Source: Alphaproteobacteria bacterium
Lineage (GTDB): Bacteria > Planctomycetota > Phycisphaerae > UBA1845
Reading direction: 5' to 3'
Assembly (NCBI GenBank): GCA_028285105.1
Contig: JANQQE010000033.1
Coordinates: forward strand, 1 to 42,130
Length of the DNA: 42,130 nt
This document shows, one piece after another, positions 24,889-33,700 of the stretch. The notes under the pieces are model-generated. The model searched no databases and was not told the origin of the DNA. It saw nothing but the letters and a program-made list of their open reading frames with translations. Position 1 is the first letter of the stretch. Each line of letters starts with the position of its first letter. The translations under genes were made by a program, and so were the position numbers.

Positions 24889-25491
24889 CTATCGATGATT
24901 CCACGGCCGCCGACTTGCAACCATCAAGCCGTTGTTAACGATTTCCACCAACTGCTCTTCAAATTCAGCCATACTTACTGGATCATTATTCGAAGCCCGT
25001 TGTACGTTTTCATCGCCTTGGATATTTCTGAGTATGTCTTCCTCGTGCTTTAGATAGACTTCCCAAAGTGCCCGGGTCAACTTGCTCAGTCCCACGCGGA
25101 CACCTAGCCGCGCTCCCAAATGCAGAACCGCTTGCTCAATTCGAACTGACTCGTCATACGTAGTTTTAAATCGCTTTACGGTCGTAATCGCGCCAACCGC
25201 ACCACGTGGCTGAACGACAGGCTCTCCCTCCGATTTTACGGTCGAAGATTTTTGTGGCCTAGAGCGTCGTTCAAACTGCGATGCGGTTGATTCTGAAACG
25301 GGGATAGCCTTGGCCTGATCAGGCTTCGCCAATGGTGCGGAGATCGTCGACTGCTCATCTCCGGCCTTATCCCTTTCGACCGGTTGATGCGTTACCGATT
25401 TAGATGGGTTTTCATTTAATGCGCTAAGCGAATTCGAAATCGCGTCAAACGGATTGTACCCTCCCTTCCCAGTTGAATCGATTTTAACCAT
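24889..25491 (-). CDS. parB: Partition partner protein (ParB-like, RHH-type)
   Basis: 200 aa from ATG at 25491 (GGAGG 6 nt upstream). It overlaps the parA stop by 8 nt. The N-terminal 95 residues are polar and probably disordered; the C-terminal half (KRFKTTYDESVRIEQAVLHL, then LGVRVGLSKLTRALWEVYLK) fits a helical DNA-binding domain of the RHH type that partners small ParA proteins. It is not a canonical ParB (no CTPase or ParB/RepB/Spo0J domain). It would bind the TTGTGGCCACAA repeats on both sides of the operon. The assignment rests on operon position plus the repeat array. Confidence 0.65.
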   Translation of the reverse strand: MVKIDSTGKGGYNPFDAISNSLSALNENPSKSVTHQPVERDKAGDEQSTISAPLAKPDQAKAIPVSESTASQFERRSRPQKSSTVKSEGEPVVQPRGAVGAITTVKRFKTTYDESVRIEQAVLHLGARLGVRVGLSKLTRALWEVYLKHEEDILRNIQGDENVQRASNNDPVSMAEFEEQLVEIVNNGLMVASRRPWNHR

Positions 25492-26389
25492 TTGCAACCT
25501 CCATCACGCGATTCTGAATCGGACCGACTTGCGATAACGTCGACGCTCCCAGTTGAGCGAACCGATCCTCAAATTCTTGTGCCAGTTTTCTATATTGTTG
25601 CGTCACCTTGTGATCGGGAGCTTCTTCAAACAGTGTTCTACCCCCCTGCTGAACCGTTGGCACAATTGTTGATGCGCTTATGCTGGTCTGGAAGCGACGC
25701 ATCAATGGATCGCCTTGACCAAAGTGACGGTCCACTTCCTCCATCAACAAATTCGATAGCCGCGTTGCCCTACCAGGAACCTGATTCATTACAACGCCCA
25801 TAAGGCGAAGCTCAGGATTGCCGCTGTTTCGTGCATGGGCAATGTACTGAATTGCATTTACTAGGCCCTCAATGGCCAATCGTTCGGGTACAGCAGTTAG
25901 AACGAAGTTTCCAGCCGCCATATACGCTGCTTTCGTCGGCGGTGTCATTGAAGGTGACGTATCAAGGAAAATGTAGTCGTACTTTCCTGCAAGCGATTCG
26001 ATCGGACCACGAAGCGCGCCGTGACTTGTCGCAAACGGCCCATGCTTCGCAGTCAATGCAGATTCGATGCCTTCGAGCTTCGTGTGTGCGGGGATCAAAT
26101 CCACATTCTCAGGCAAATTAACGGTATCCAAATCACCTGGGCGGATTATTACATCCTCAGGAGATTCATCCCCAACCATTACCTCAAAAGTGCCAAAAAC
26201 ATTGATTCCTTGCGAAACTCCAAATAGTCTCGTACTTCCACAATTAACGTCCAGGTCCCAGACAAGTATCCGCCGCCCGCGTTCAGAAAGCGCAGCAGCA
26301 AGATTGACCACAGTTGAGGTTTTTGTAACCCCCCCTTTTTGATTTCCAAACGCTACCACCCTGGTTTTCGTTGATGGATTCTCTGACAT
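25484..26389 (-). CDS. parA: ParA-family partition ATPase
   Basis: 301 aa, AAGGAGG 5 nt before ATG. The deviant Walker A is NQKGGVTKTS (Lys18, Lys23, Thr24); the A' motif is DLDVN; Walker B is YIFLDTSP. No N-terminal helix-turn-helix is present, so it belongs to the small (type Ib) class whose promoter region often carries the centromere. ParA segregates plasmid copies by ATP-driven patterns on the nucleoid. It starts the two-gene operon with the parB-like gene. Confidence 0.93.
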   Translation of the reverse strand: MSENPSTKTRVVAFGNQKGGVTKTSTVVNLAAALSERGRRILVWDLDVNCGSTRLFGVSQGINVFGTFEVMVGDESPEDVIIRPGDLDTVNLPENVDLIPAHTKLEGIESALTAKHGPFATSHGALRGPIESLAGKYDYIFLDTSPSMTPPTKAAYMAAGNFVLTAVPERLAIEGLVNAIQYIAHARNSGNPELRLMGVVMNQVPGRATRLSNLLMEEVDRHFGQGDPLMRRFQTSISASTIVPTVQQGGRTLFEEAPDHKVTQQYRKLAQEFEDRFAQLGASTLSQVGPIQNRVMEVANG

Positions 26390-26437
26390 GAATGCCTCCT
26401 TGCATTATTTTTTTTGGATGTCATGGCCTTCAGGGCG

Positions 26438-26876
26438 TTGTAGCCACAAGAGCCACTTAGCCATCAAGGCCCCGAAGGACTCCAGAGCGTTGTGGCCACA
26501 AGGTACCGCATAGCCCTTGTGGCTACAACGGTTCAATCAGATTGTACATCGACATGCGGAGTCGCGCAACAACAGTTTTTTTGATTGCCGAAAGCTTGTC
26601 ACAATATTTCACACTTCCCCATGCTCCTCAGAGAAATGTACAGGAAGAACATGGAGCATAACTGTTTCCATTGCAGCATTGTGGCTACAACGCCCTGAAG
26701 GCTACAACGGCCGTCTGAGGGCGAGAACTAGCGTTGTGGCCATAACGCCACAAGAGCCACAACATGACAATCTTGCTTGTGGCCTCAAGCGCCAAGAAGC
26801 CACAATAGCCACAAAGGCCCTTAGGGCTACGACGCCACAAGGTCGGTTGTAGCCACAACGCCCTGAGGGCCACAAC
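26438..26876. repeat. Partition-site (parS-like) repeat array upstream of parA
   Basis: Copies of the dyad TTGTRGCYACAA lie at 26438-26449, 26490-26501, 26517-26528, 26679-26690 and 26847-26858. Near copies occur at 26734-26745 and 26777-26788, with many half-sites (GCCACAA) between them. The same 12-mer is the core of the palindrome at 24857-24868. The array covers the likely parA promoter region, as in type Ib partition systems where the partner protein both represses and segregates. The spacing is irregular, so these are not CRISPR repeats. Confidence 0.8.
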
Positions 26877-26900
26877 ACTGATTTCTTGCAAAGATTGCCG

Positions 26901-26930
26901 TTGACACGAGATGCCGACTCAAGCCATATT
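26901..26930 (+). promoter_or_regulatory. Candidate rep promoter
   Basis: TTGACA (26901-26906), 18-nt spacer, CATATT (26925-26930). Transcription would begin near 26937 and give a leader of about 270 nt before the rep start, spanning the antisense RNA gene. The -35 is consensus; the -10 is a 4-of-6 match. Confidence 0.5.
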
Positions 26931-27040
26931 TAGCAGCGTACCGCTTTGCGCCCACTTCTCCCAATTGGGCTCCGCAAGGCATTTCATAAATAGAATCGCA
27001 AAAGGAAATGCGTATGGCGTAAGCAGACTCACCAGATATG

Positions 27041-27116
27041 AAAAAACCGCCCTTGGAAGGGCGGCTGATTCAGGTCGAAGGCAGGCCTGACGGCGCTGCG
27101 ATCTTGATGCCTAGAC
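27041..27116 (-). ncRNA. Candidate antisense (countertranscribed) RNA controlling rep
   Basis: A minus-strand promoter is nearly perfect: TTGACG (complement of 27146-27151), 17-nt spacer, TATGTT (complement of 27123-27128). Transcription would start near 27116 and end at an intrinsic terminator: stem CCGCCCT/AGGGCGG (27047-27053 with 27058-27064) followed by six U (27046-27041). The product is about 75 nt, fully complementary to the rep leader. This is the arrangement of copy-number antisense RNAs of plasmids such as RNAI or CopA types. It was found by inspection; no expression data. Confidence 0.72.
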
Positions 27117-27122
27117 AACATC

Positions 27123-27151
27123 AACATATCCCGGCTTAAATACTCCGTCAA
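27123..27151 (-). promoter_or_regulatory. Promoter of the antisense RNA
   Basis: Minus-strand TTGACG-17-TATGTT, four to five of six consensus positions in each box and the optimal spacer. It is 57-85 bp upstream of the chosen rep start and points away from rep. Confidence 0.7.
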
Positions 27152-27207
27152 GCGAAATCCATTCGATCGCGGTGGTTTATTGCGCCTACGCGGAAATGGA
27201 GTTCCGC

Positions 27208-28776
27208 ATGACGGCATCATTGCATCCACCGCCCGAACCCGCCCAAGTCCGGGGCAGGGGGGGCAAACCACCCACTATCGGCATCCGCGAACAGCGAATC
27301 GAAGGTGGTTTCATCAAAATCACCCCCATGCAAATGGTCATGGCCTGGTGGCTTCACCTGGAAGGGCACCTGACCCGCCGGCAACTGCGAATCTGGTTCG
27401 CCGCCCACGAAATGCTCGAACGGCGAAGGCACCAAAACACCACCGAAGGCGATTCAAGGCCGCTGTATGGCGTTGAAGAGATTCAGGCGCTGGTAGGGGG
27501 GCGAGGTTCCCAAACCGCATCAGCAGAGTTCAGGAGCGAATTAAAGCACCTTTCGCGATTGAACCTCGTGCACATCGAAAAACACTCCATCACCTTCGCC
27601 CAGTCGATTGACCAGATTTGCGTTGATGACATCTCCGGCTTTTGGTCGATGTGGAATTCAATTCCCAATCAACGGCGCACCGTACCGGTGCCGCGCCGGA
27701 CGTTGCGCGCACTTGCTGGTGGTTTCAGCAGGGCGGTAACGGGTGTCATGATCGCTTTGCTTCTCCGTGGCGTGTTCTGGCACAAGGAGCAGGGCGACTA
27801 CCGGTGCGATGCGCGCACCAAACTCTCGTGGATCGCTGACGTGTTCGGTGTGTCGCGCCGGGCCGTAACTGATGCGCGCACCAAACTCATCGAACTCGGT
27901 TGGATTGAACCCTTGGAGTGTTCCCAGTGGGAACTCAACAAGTGGGGCGTGCGCGATCGCATTCGCACCGACTGGTCTCAAAACAACGGGACATCGGTTG
28001 AACAACAGCCTGCCGATCCCGTTCGTTCTGAAGCGCCAGATTCTGAAAAACCCCAAGTCGAATCTGCCAGCCCAAATCCGGAAATTCCGGGTGAATCTGC
28101 CAGCCCTTTATTTAACAAGTCTCTTCTTTCTTCGAAAGAATCTTTAAACACCAGAAGACTTGAGGCTACTGCCCCAAACCCCGTTGGTGTCTGTAACCAG
28201 ACAACGGATTTGGCCAATGGGAAAAAGAAAACCCCTTCAGGAACGGCAGACAAACCTTCGCTGCGAAACATTCAGGCCCACCATCTGCGACGGACCGAGG
28301 ATCTTCTTCAAATCTACACCGAGGCCGTGGATGCTGGTTTGGTTTCCGGAAGCGAAGCGGGGCGGTTGGATTTTGTGGCTCTAGCCGAACGGGCTTGTGC
28401 GCATGGAAGTAATCCCGGCGGTTTGCTTCGATGGCTACTCACCAACCGGAAGTTTGAATTTATCACCCAGGCCGACGAAGAAGCCGCCGTCGATCGTTTG
28501 AAGCAGTACGATTACGGCACCTGCGATTCGCAGAAAGATTGGAAGAAACGCCAAGTCGATCACGTTCTGGACCAACGCAAAGTTAAACTGGAAATCACTT
28601 CCGAGGAAAAGTTCGTAATGGCCTGCCTGAAAACCGCCAAGATGCACCGCATTGAGGATCCGTTCTACATCGCCCTCGAAGCCAAAGGCTGGTCACGCGA
28701 CGAGTGGGACGAAAAACGCCGCGAATACGAACTCCGCCAAGTGCAGCGATGGACGCCGGTGGGGGAGGGGGGTTAG
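27208..28776 (+). CDS. rep: Winged-helix replication initiator-like protein (Rep)
   Basis: 522 aa from ATG at 27208, chosen for GGAG 6 nt upstream; the frame is open from a GTG at 27172. The first 260 residues contain two winged-helix-like domains; the second has LSWIADVFGVSRRAVTDART then KLIELGWIE, as in RepA-type initiators. A low-complexity Pro/Ser/Glu linker (about 265-350) leads to a C-terminal region of about 150 residues, whose last 55 or so are duplicated at 38.3 kb. Position beside parA, an antisense-regulated leader, and absence of another initiator support the call. No family profile was available. Confidence 0.68.
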   Translation: MTASLHPPPEPAQVRGRGGKPPTIGIREQRIEGGFIKITPMQMVMAWWLHLEGHLTRRQLRIWFAAHEMLERRRHQNTTEGDSRPLYGVEEIQALVGGRGSQTASAEFRSELKHLSRLNLVHIEKHSITFAQSIDQICVDDISGFWSMWNSIPNQRRTVPVPRRTLRALAGGFSRAVTGVMIALLLRGVFWHKEQGDYRCDARTKLSWIADVFGVSRRAVTDARTKLIELGWIEPLECSQWELNKWGVRDRIRTDWSQNNGTSVEQQPADPVRSEAPDSEKPQVESASPNPEIPGESASPLFNKSLLSSKESLNTRRLEATAPNPVGVCNQTTDLANGKKKTPSGTADKPSLRNIQAHHLRRTEDLLQIYTEAVDAGLVSGSEAGRLDFVALAERACAHGSNPGGLLRWLLTNRKFEFITQADEEAAVDRLKQYDYGTCDSQKDWKKRQVDHVLDQRKVKLEITSEEKFVMACLKTAKMHRIEDPFYIALEAKGWSRDEWDEKRREYELRQVQRWTPVGEGG

Positions 28777-28790
28777 CCCCGTTCTTTTTT
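28764..28790 (+). terminator. Weak terminator at the end of rep
   Basis: GGGG (28769-28772), TTAG loop containing the stop codon, CCCC (28777-28780), then six T (28785-28790). The stem is short (4 bp, extendable by G-U), so efficiency is uncertain. Confidence 0.4.
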
Positions 28791-29275
28791 CCCATCGCCC
28801 AGTGAAATATTTTCTGACTTCAAAAACTCTCCAATAAGCAATCACCCGTCATGTTGTTCATTTGAGATCGAATCGGTGCGTCGATCGCGCGTCGAAAAGT
28901 GTTGCACGCCCATCGCAAGGCGCGTTGCGTTCAGTGGGTTAGGTAAGAATACTCACTCGCCAATATCGCTGCGCCGTTGGTTGTATCTCAATTGCCGAAA
29001 GCCGCACTTTGATTTCGTTAGTAAAGCGCGCATTGAGTTTTTTCTGAATGCGGATTTATCTTGCCTTTGACGTAGTGGTTTTATAGTTACGGAACTTATC
29101 AGTTTCGGGCCGTTTGATTCTTTCGATCATTTCGCGTGCATGCTTTTGTCCGCGAAGTGATTCGACCGCACGGGAATCATCGATTATGAAGTTTCGCGCT
29201 TCAAATCAATCCAACTCCAAGCAATCAAGGCGCGCGGATTATTTGCGCGACGGTTCAATTTACAAGGAGTACAGC
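28777..29275. other. Noncoding stretch before the secreted TPR/RHS operon
   Basis: About 500 bases with no convincing gene. The TPR frame is open from 29114 but lacks a ribosome site before 29276. This stretch should hold the operon's promoter; a weak -10-like TATAGT at about 29081 is all I can point to. Confidence 0.4.
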
Positions 29276-30700
29276 ATGTGTCGTCATCCACTTGCATTGG
29301 CATTGGCATTGGGCTATTTGGCCTTGATCGGCGTAGCAACGCAAAGCGCTTACGGCACAGAACCGTGCGATGTTTCCTGGAATATCGCCTTGGAGCTACA
29401 GGGCCAGGGCGACTATCAGGGTGCGGCCAATGCCTACGCTGCAATTCTCGCGCAGTGCCCGAATTCGCAACGGGCGTTGGTGATGCAATCGGCAACCAGC
29501 CTTGAAGCTGGCGCGGACCCTGCATCGACACTGGCGAATTTGGATGCAGCGTTCCAGGTGGATGGCTTTAACTATTGGGCGGAAGTGGGTCTGTTCTACA
29601 AGGTTCGAGCTTGCCGGGAGGCGGGTTGCTTTAACGATGCCAACGACGCTTTGGCCATCTTGCACGCGCGATTCCCGGTATCGTTTTCGTTGGCCCGAGC
29701 AGAAGCTCTGGATGGCGGCAAAGGACAGGGTGGCGGCACGCGTGGAAGTCGCATTGTGCAAAGCGGCCGATCGGGTCGCGAAAGCAGTCTGGAAGATGAA
29801 CAAACGGCAAGTGAACTGCTGGATGATGCGGTCCACGACGACAGCATCAATGACACCAGTCGATTGGCGGCCATCCAAGACGTGATCGATAGTTATGCCG
29901 GTACCAAAGCTGCGTTGCGAGCCCGCGATGCCAAGGCGCACATGCTGGTGCGCCTTGATCGCCAGGCCGAAGCCATCACAGAGTTTGAAGATCTATTGTT
30001 CGAACTCGGTGAACAGGCGGCAGCTTCTCAGATTGCCGAGTCCGCGAAAACACGCTTGGCCGCGTTGTATCACGATGCAGGACTACTCGAAAACGCTTAT
30101 GACGCGTTCATTGCTCTGCGCGACACGTCGTCTAATCCCAGAGTGCGCTCCAATGCCGCACTGCAAGCCGCCGGTGTTTATTTTGAGACGCAGCAAGGTG
30201 TGTCTTGGTCAGGAGACACTTTCGATTACGAAACAGTTCGTCGATTGTGTAACGATGTGCTGGCCCTAGGTATCGCAAGCGATGAAGAAGTCGCCCGTGC
30301 GAAACTCATGCACCTTGAATCCCATCTCTGGGATAAGAACCCGCAGCAGTGTCTCATCGAGGCCGAGAGCTTTATCGGCGAATACCGTGAAGCCGACATG
30401 ACTCCCGAAATTATCACGGCTCGTTTGTTTGCCGGCGAGAGTCAACAGATCCTCGGTGGCCACGAGGACGCCATGCGCCACTACCGTTGGATCATCGACA
30501 ATACCGGCGGTGAAGAACCGTGGGAAGGCATTCAAACGCTGGCCCGAACGCATTATCGGATTTTTGATGCGCTGCGTCGCTCGCACGCCCACCCGGCAGA
30601 TGTTCGCGATGCCGCCCAAGCCGTCCTGACACAGTTTCCCGGAACGAAATACGCTGACCTGGTTGCCAATGCTGCCGAACAAGGATTCTGGAACCCATGA
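29276..30700 (+). CDS. Secreted TPR-like protein
   Basis: 474 aa from ATG at 29276 (AAGGAG 6 nt upstream). The signal peptide is MCRHPLALALALGYLALIG followed by VATQSAYG, cleaved before TEPCD. The mature protein is helical with recurring TPR-like units: YQGAANAYAAILAQCPNSQR, LANLDAAFQV, NDANDALAILHARFP, AEAITEFEDLLFELGE, ENAYDAFIALRDT, HEDAMRHYRWIIDNTGG. A Gly/Arg/Ser-rich insertion lies around residues 147-175. The stop overlaps the RHS start (ATGA). It may help assemble or display the RHS protein outside the membrane. Confidence 0.75.
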   Translation: MCRHPLALALALGYLALIGVATQSAYGTEPCDVSWNIALELQGQGDYQGAANAYAAILAQCPNSQRALVMQSATSLEAGADPASTLANLDAAFQVDGFNYWAEVGLFYKVRACREAGCFNDANDALAILHARFPVSFSLARAEALDGGKGQGGGTRGSRIVQSGRSGRESSLEDEQTASELLDDAVHDDSINDTSRLAAIQDVIDSYAGTKAALRARDAKAHMLVRLDRQAEAITEFEDLLFELGEQAAASQIAESAKTRLAALYHDAGLLENAYDAFIALRDTSSNPRVRSNAALQAAGVYFETQQGVSWSGDTFDYETVRRLCNDVLALGIASDEEVARAKLMHLESHLWDKNPQQCLIEAESFIGEYREADMTPEIITARLFAGESQQILGGHEDAMRHYRWIIDNTGGEEPWEGIQTLARTHYRIFDALRRSHAHPADVRDAAQAVLTQFPGTKYADLVANAAEQGFWNP

Positions 30701-33700
30701 AAACTTTCAACGATATCAGTGCGCGAACTTGTCCTTTGATTCGGCAATCGTTCAATACGCGGATTGTCGCGTGCATATTGCTTTGCTCTGCGGTCCTGCT
30801 GCCGGCAACGCAGACGCTTGGTGGATTCCCGCCGGACCCGTGTGATTCCGATCCTTGCGGTTCCGGCTGCGACGGCGCATTGCATCCGTGCTGCATCAAC
30901 GAAGGTGATCCGTGCTGTGATGCCGGTCCGCCTAGGCCTTGGCAAGCATTCATCCCCGCGGGGCCGTTCAGCGTGGTGACTGCTTGGAGTGGCAACCTTT
31001 CTACAGCCGTTCCGATTGTAGGTTTCTCAGGGCGCGGACCTAATATTTCAATCGTTCTTTTTCATGATTCGGCATGCGTACAAAGCGTACCGAGCAATGG
31101 ATTTGGTGTTGACCTCGGGCCAGGTTGGACGATTTCGTATACGGGCCACATTGAAGGCGGTCCTCCCAGCAGCACGGCAACGGTCGTCAAAGATGATGGT
31201 ACGCGCAATAGGTATCAGTTGGATTCAGGCGACTATGTTGCGCCACCAGGTGTGTTCGACACACTTGAGCGCGATGCGGTATCGGGCTATTGGACGCTGA
31301 CGCGAAAGGGGCAGTCCAAGCGCATCTTCGACGACGATGGCAAACTCATCAAGATTTACGATTCGACCAGCAATGGGCTGAGCGTCAACTGGGAGACGGG
31401 CTATTCCATTGACCGGATCGACTACATCGAGGACGATTCAGGCCGGCAGATCGAATACATTTACGCGGCGAATACGGATCGACTCATTGAGATCAAAGAC
31501 CCGGCGAATAAGGCATCTTCAACAGCCTTTTCACGCTCCGCACGCTCCTGGGACCTGCATTATGTAGATAGCAATGGTCTAAAGCTCACCGAGATCCGCG
31601 ATCCAGTTTACGGGTCAACGGCCCCGATCATCTTCGGATACAACGACGACGGCAGAATAACAGCCGTAACCGACAAATACCTTGTGGCAGATCGGGCCGG
31701 TAAAACGTTTACGTTCGCATATAACTATCATGATCAAGTTCAGTACATGAATGACCCGAGTGAGTTGAATAACTCGGCTCAAATTCTGATTTACGGCAAT
31801 AGCCTCGGTTCTTCTGATATATTCACGATCTACACGGACCGTCGCGGCAAGAGTTGGTTGTATACATCTCTTGCGGATACTTCGCTGAAGGAGATTAAGA
31901 ATCCGTTGGCCCACGTCATGACTTATGAACGGGACAACGATTTCAACATTACGAGATTCACAGATGCACTGAGCCACGAGTGGACTTATGTCTACGACGA
32001 TCGGGGCAATCTCAAGTCCGTAACCGACCCACTGACCAACGTTACATCGAATTCGTTTGATGAATTGAATAATCTTACCAGTATCTTAGATGCGGAAGGC
32101 GAGGAATGGCAGTTCTTTTATGATGAAGCATTGGACCCGACTCTGTTGACTTCAATAGTTGAGCCGGATGATGGAGTCAATGGGCAGGCAGAAACGCTGC
32201 TCGCTTATTACGACACCAATGGGGCAGAGGATGGAAAGTCAAACGGGGCGCTGGCTGCGGTGATGGATCCAAACGGTGCCATTACTGTTTACCTGTATGA
32301 TCAATTCGGACATCAACGATATCTGGCCGAGGGTGCCGAAGTGGTTGGCGCAGCGCGCTCCCGTGGGGATCTAAGATTTGACAATCCGGAAAATATTGAG
32401 ATTCATCCTGAGCCAGTTGGATTCGGGAGCGATAATGATGATGCTGGAAATATGCGCGGAAGTAGCGATACTGGCGGCGATAACGGTTCGGGGAACTTTG
32501 ATGCAATAAGACGAATATACTTCAGTAACTGTGTTTACACTCTCTGTCACCCCACGCATCCGTGCGCCGGACTTGTAGACCCTGGATTGGAGCCTCTTCC
32601 ACGTGCGCCATGGGCCGACCTAATTGCAGACTTTGGCGGAAAACTGACAGGCTGGCTTGGCGAAGGAGATATCACCTACTCTCCTCAAAACCAAGTGCTC
32701 AATATGGAAAACGGAATCGGCGAACCCAATTCAGGAACCACATCTCGAGAAACCACTCAGACGTTCGATGCATTTGGGCGCAGTCTATCGCGGACGGTTG
32801 ACAGCGATATCGGCGGGAACTATCAGCGCACGCAATCTTTTTCATACGACGACTCCACGGGTCAATCGGTTGTAACCGTTGATGGTGAGGATTACACGTA
32901 TGCGGTTGACGATGCTGGAAGGCTTGCAAGTATAACCGGTCCCGATTCGACGGCCACATACACCTATTACGACAACAACCAGATCAAAAAGATCACCTAT
33001 GGCAATGGAGCGGATGTCGAATACGAGTACTTGGACAACGGCTGGCTTGAGAAAATTACCCATGATCCAGGGCGGGCAGGCATCAAGACGCTTGAGTATT
33101 TCTATGACGCGGTTGGCCGAATAACGGCAACAGAAGAAAAAGGGTTTGAGGGACTCGTCGCCACTCAGCATGATTACGATTACGATGCTCGAGGGCGATT
33201 AACTCACGAAGAGCGCTTTGCGTTTGGTGCGGTTGGGGTTTATGAAATTACATACACCTATGACAACGGCGGCAACCGCAAATCCAAACGGACGCAGATA
33301 AGCGGACAAGACGACGTAGCCGTGGATTATTTCTACGATGTCGATCCAAACGTGGATGGTCGTGATCTCTACGGTTCATTCAATAACCGGTTGATGTATT
33401 TTATCACAAGTAATGGGACCGAGCCGCTGGAAACCACTTGGTACGGCTACACAGGTGACGGCAATGTCGCGCGCATCATCACCAAGAAGGAGGGTGAGGA
33501 TCTATACACGGGAACGCGGTTCGAATACGACGCAGCCGGCCGATTGTGGAGAGCCAGCGGCGATCAGTGGCAAAACAACTGGCATTTTGTCAGTGATGGC
33601 GGAAATCCTTGGGGCTATCTGCTAACTGACGACGCGATGACCATTGATGATGCTCGAGCTTTTGCAGAATCGATTGATGCTGATTTGGCACAGGTGGCCG

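Noticed and set aside
26517..26852. Plus-strand ORF in the partition array
   Set aside because: It is made up mostly of repeat sequence translated in one frame, and the peptide is repetitive by consequence.
26430..26880. CRISPR array
   Set aside because: The repeats are 12-bp dyads at irregular distances with no uniform spacers and no cas genes. They fit a partition-site array.
27029..27271. Minus-strand 80-aa ORF across the rep leader
   Set aside because: It has no ribosome site and it overlaps the antisense RNA gene and the start of rep. The RNA explanation is stronger.
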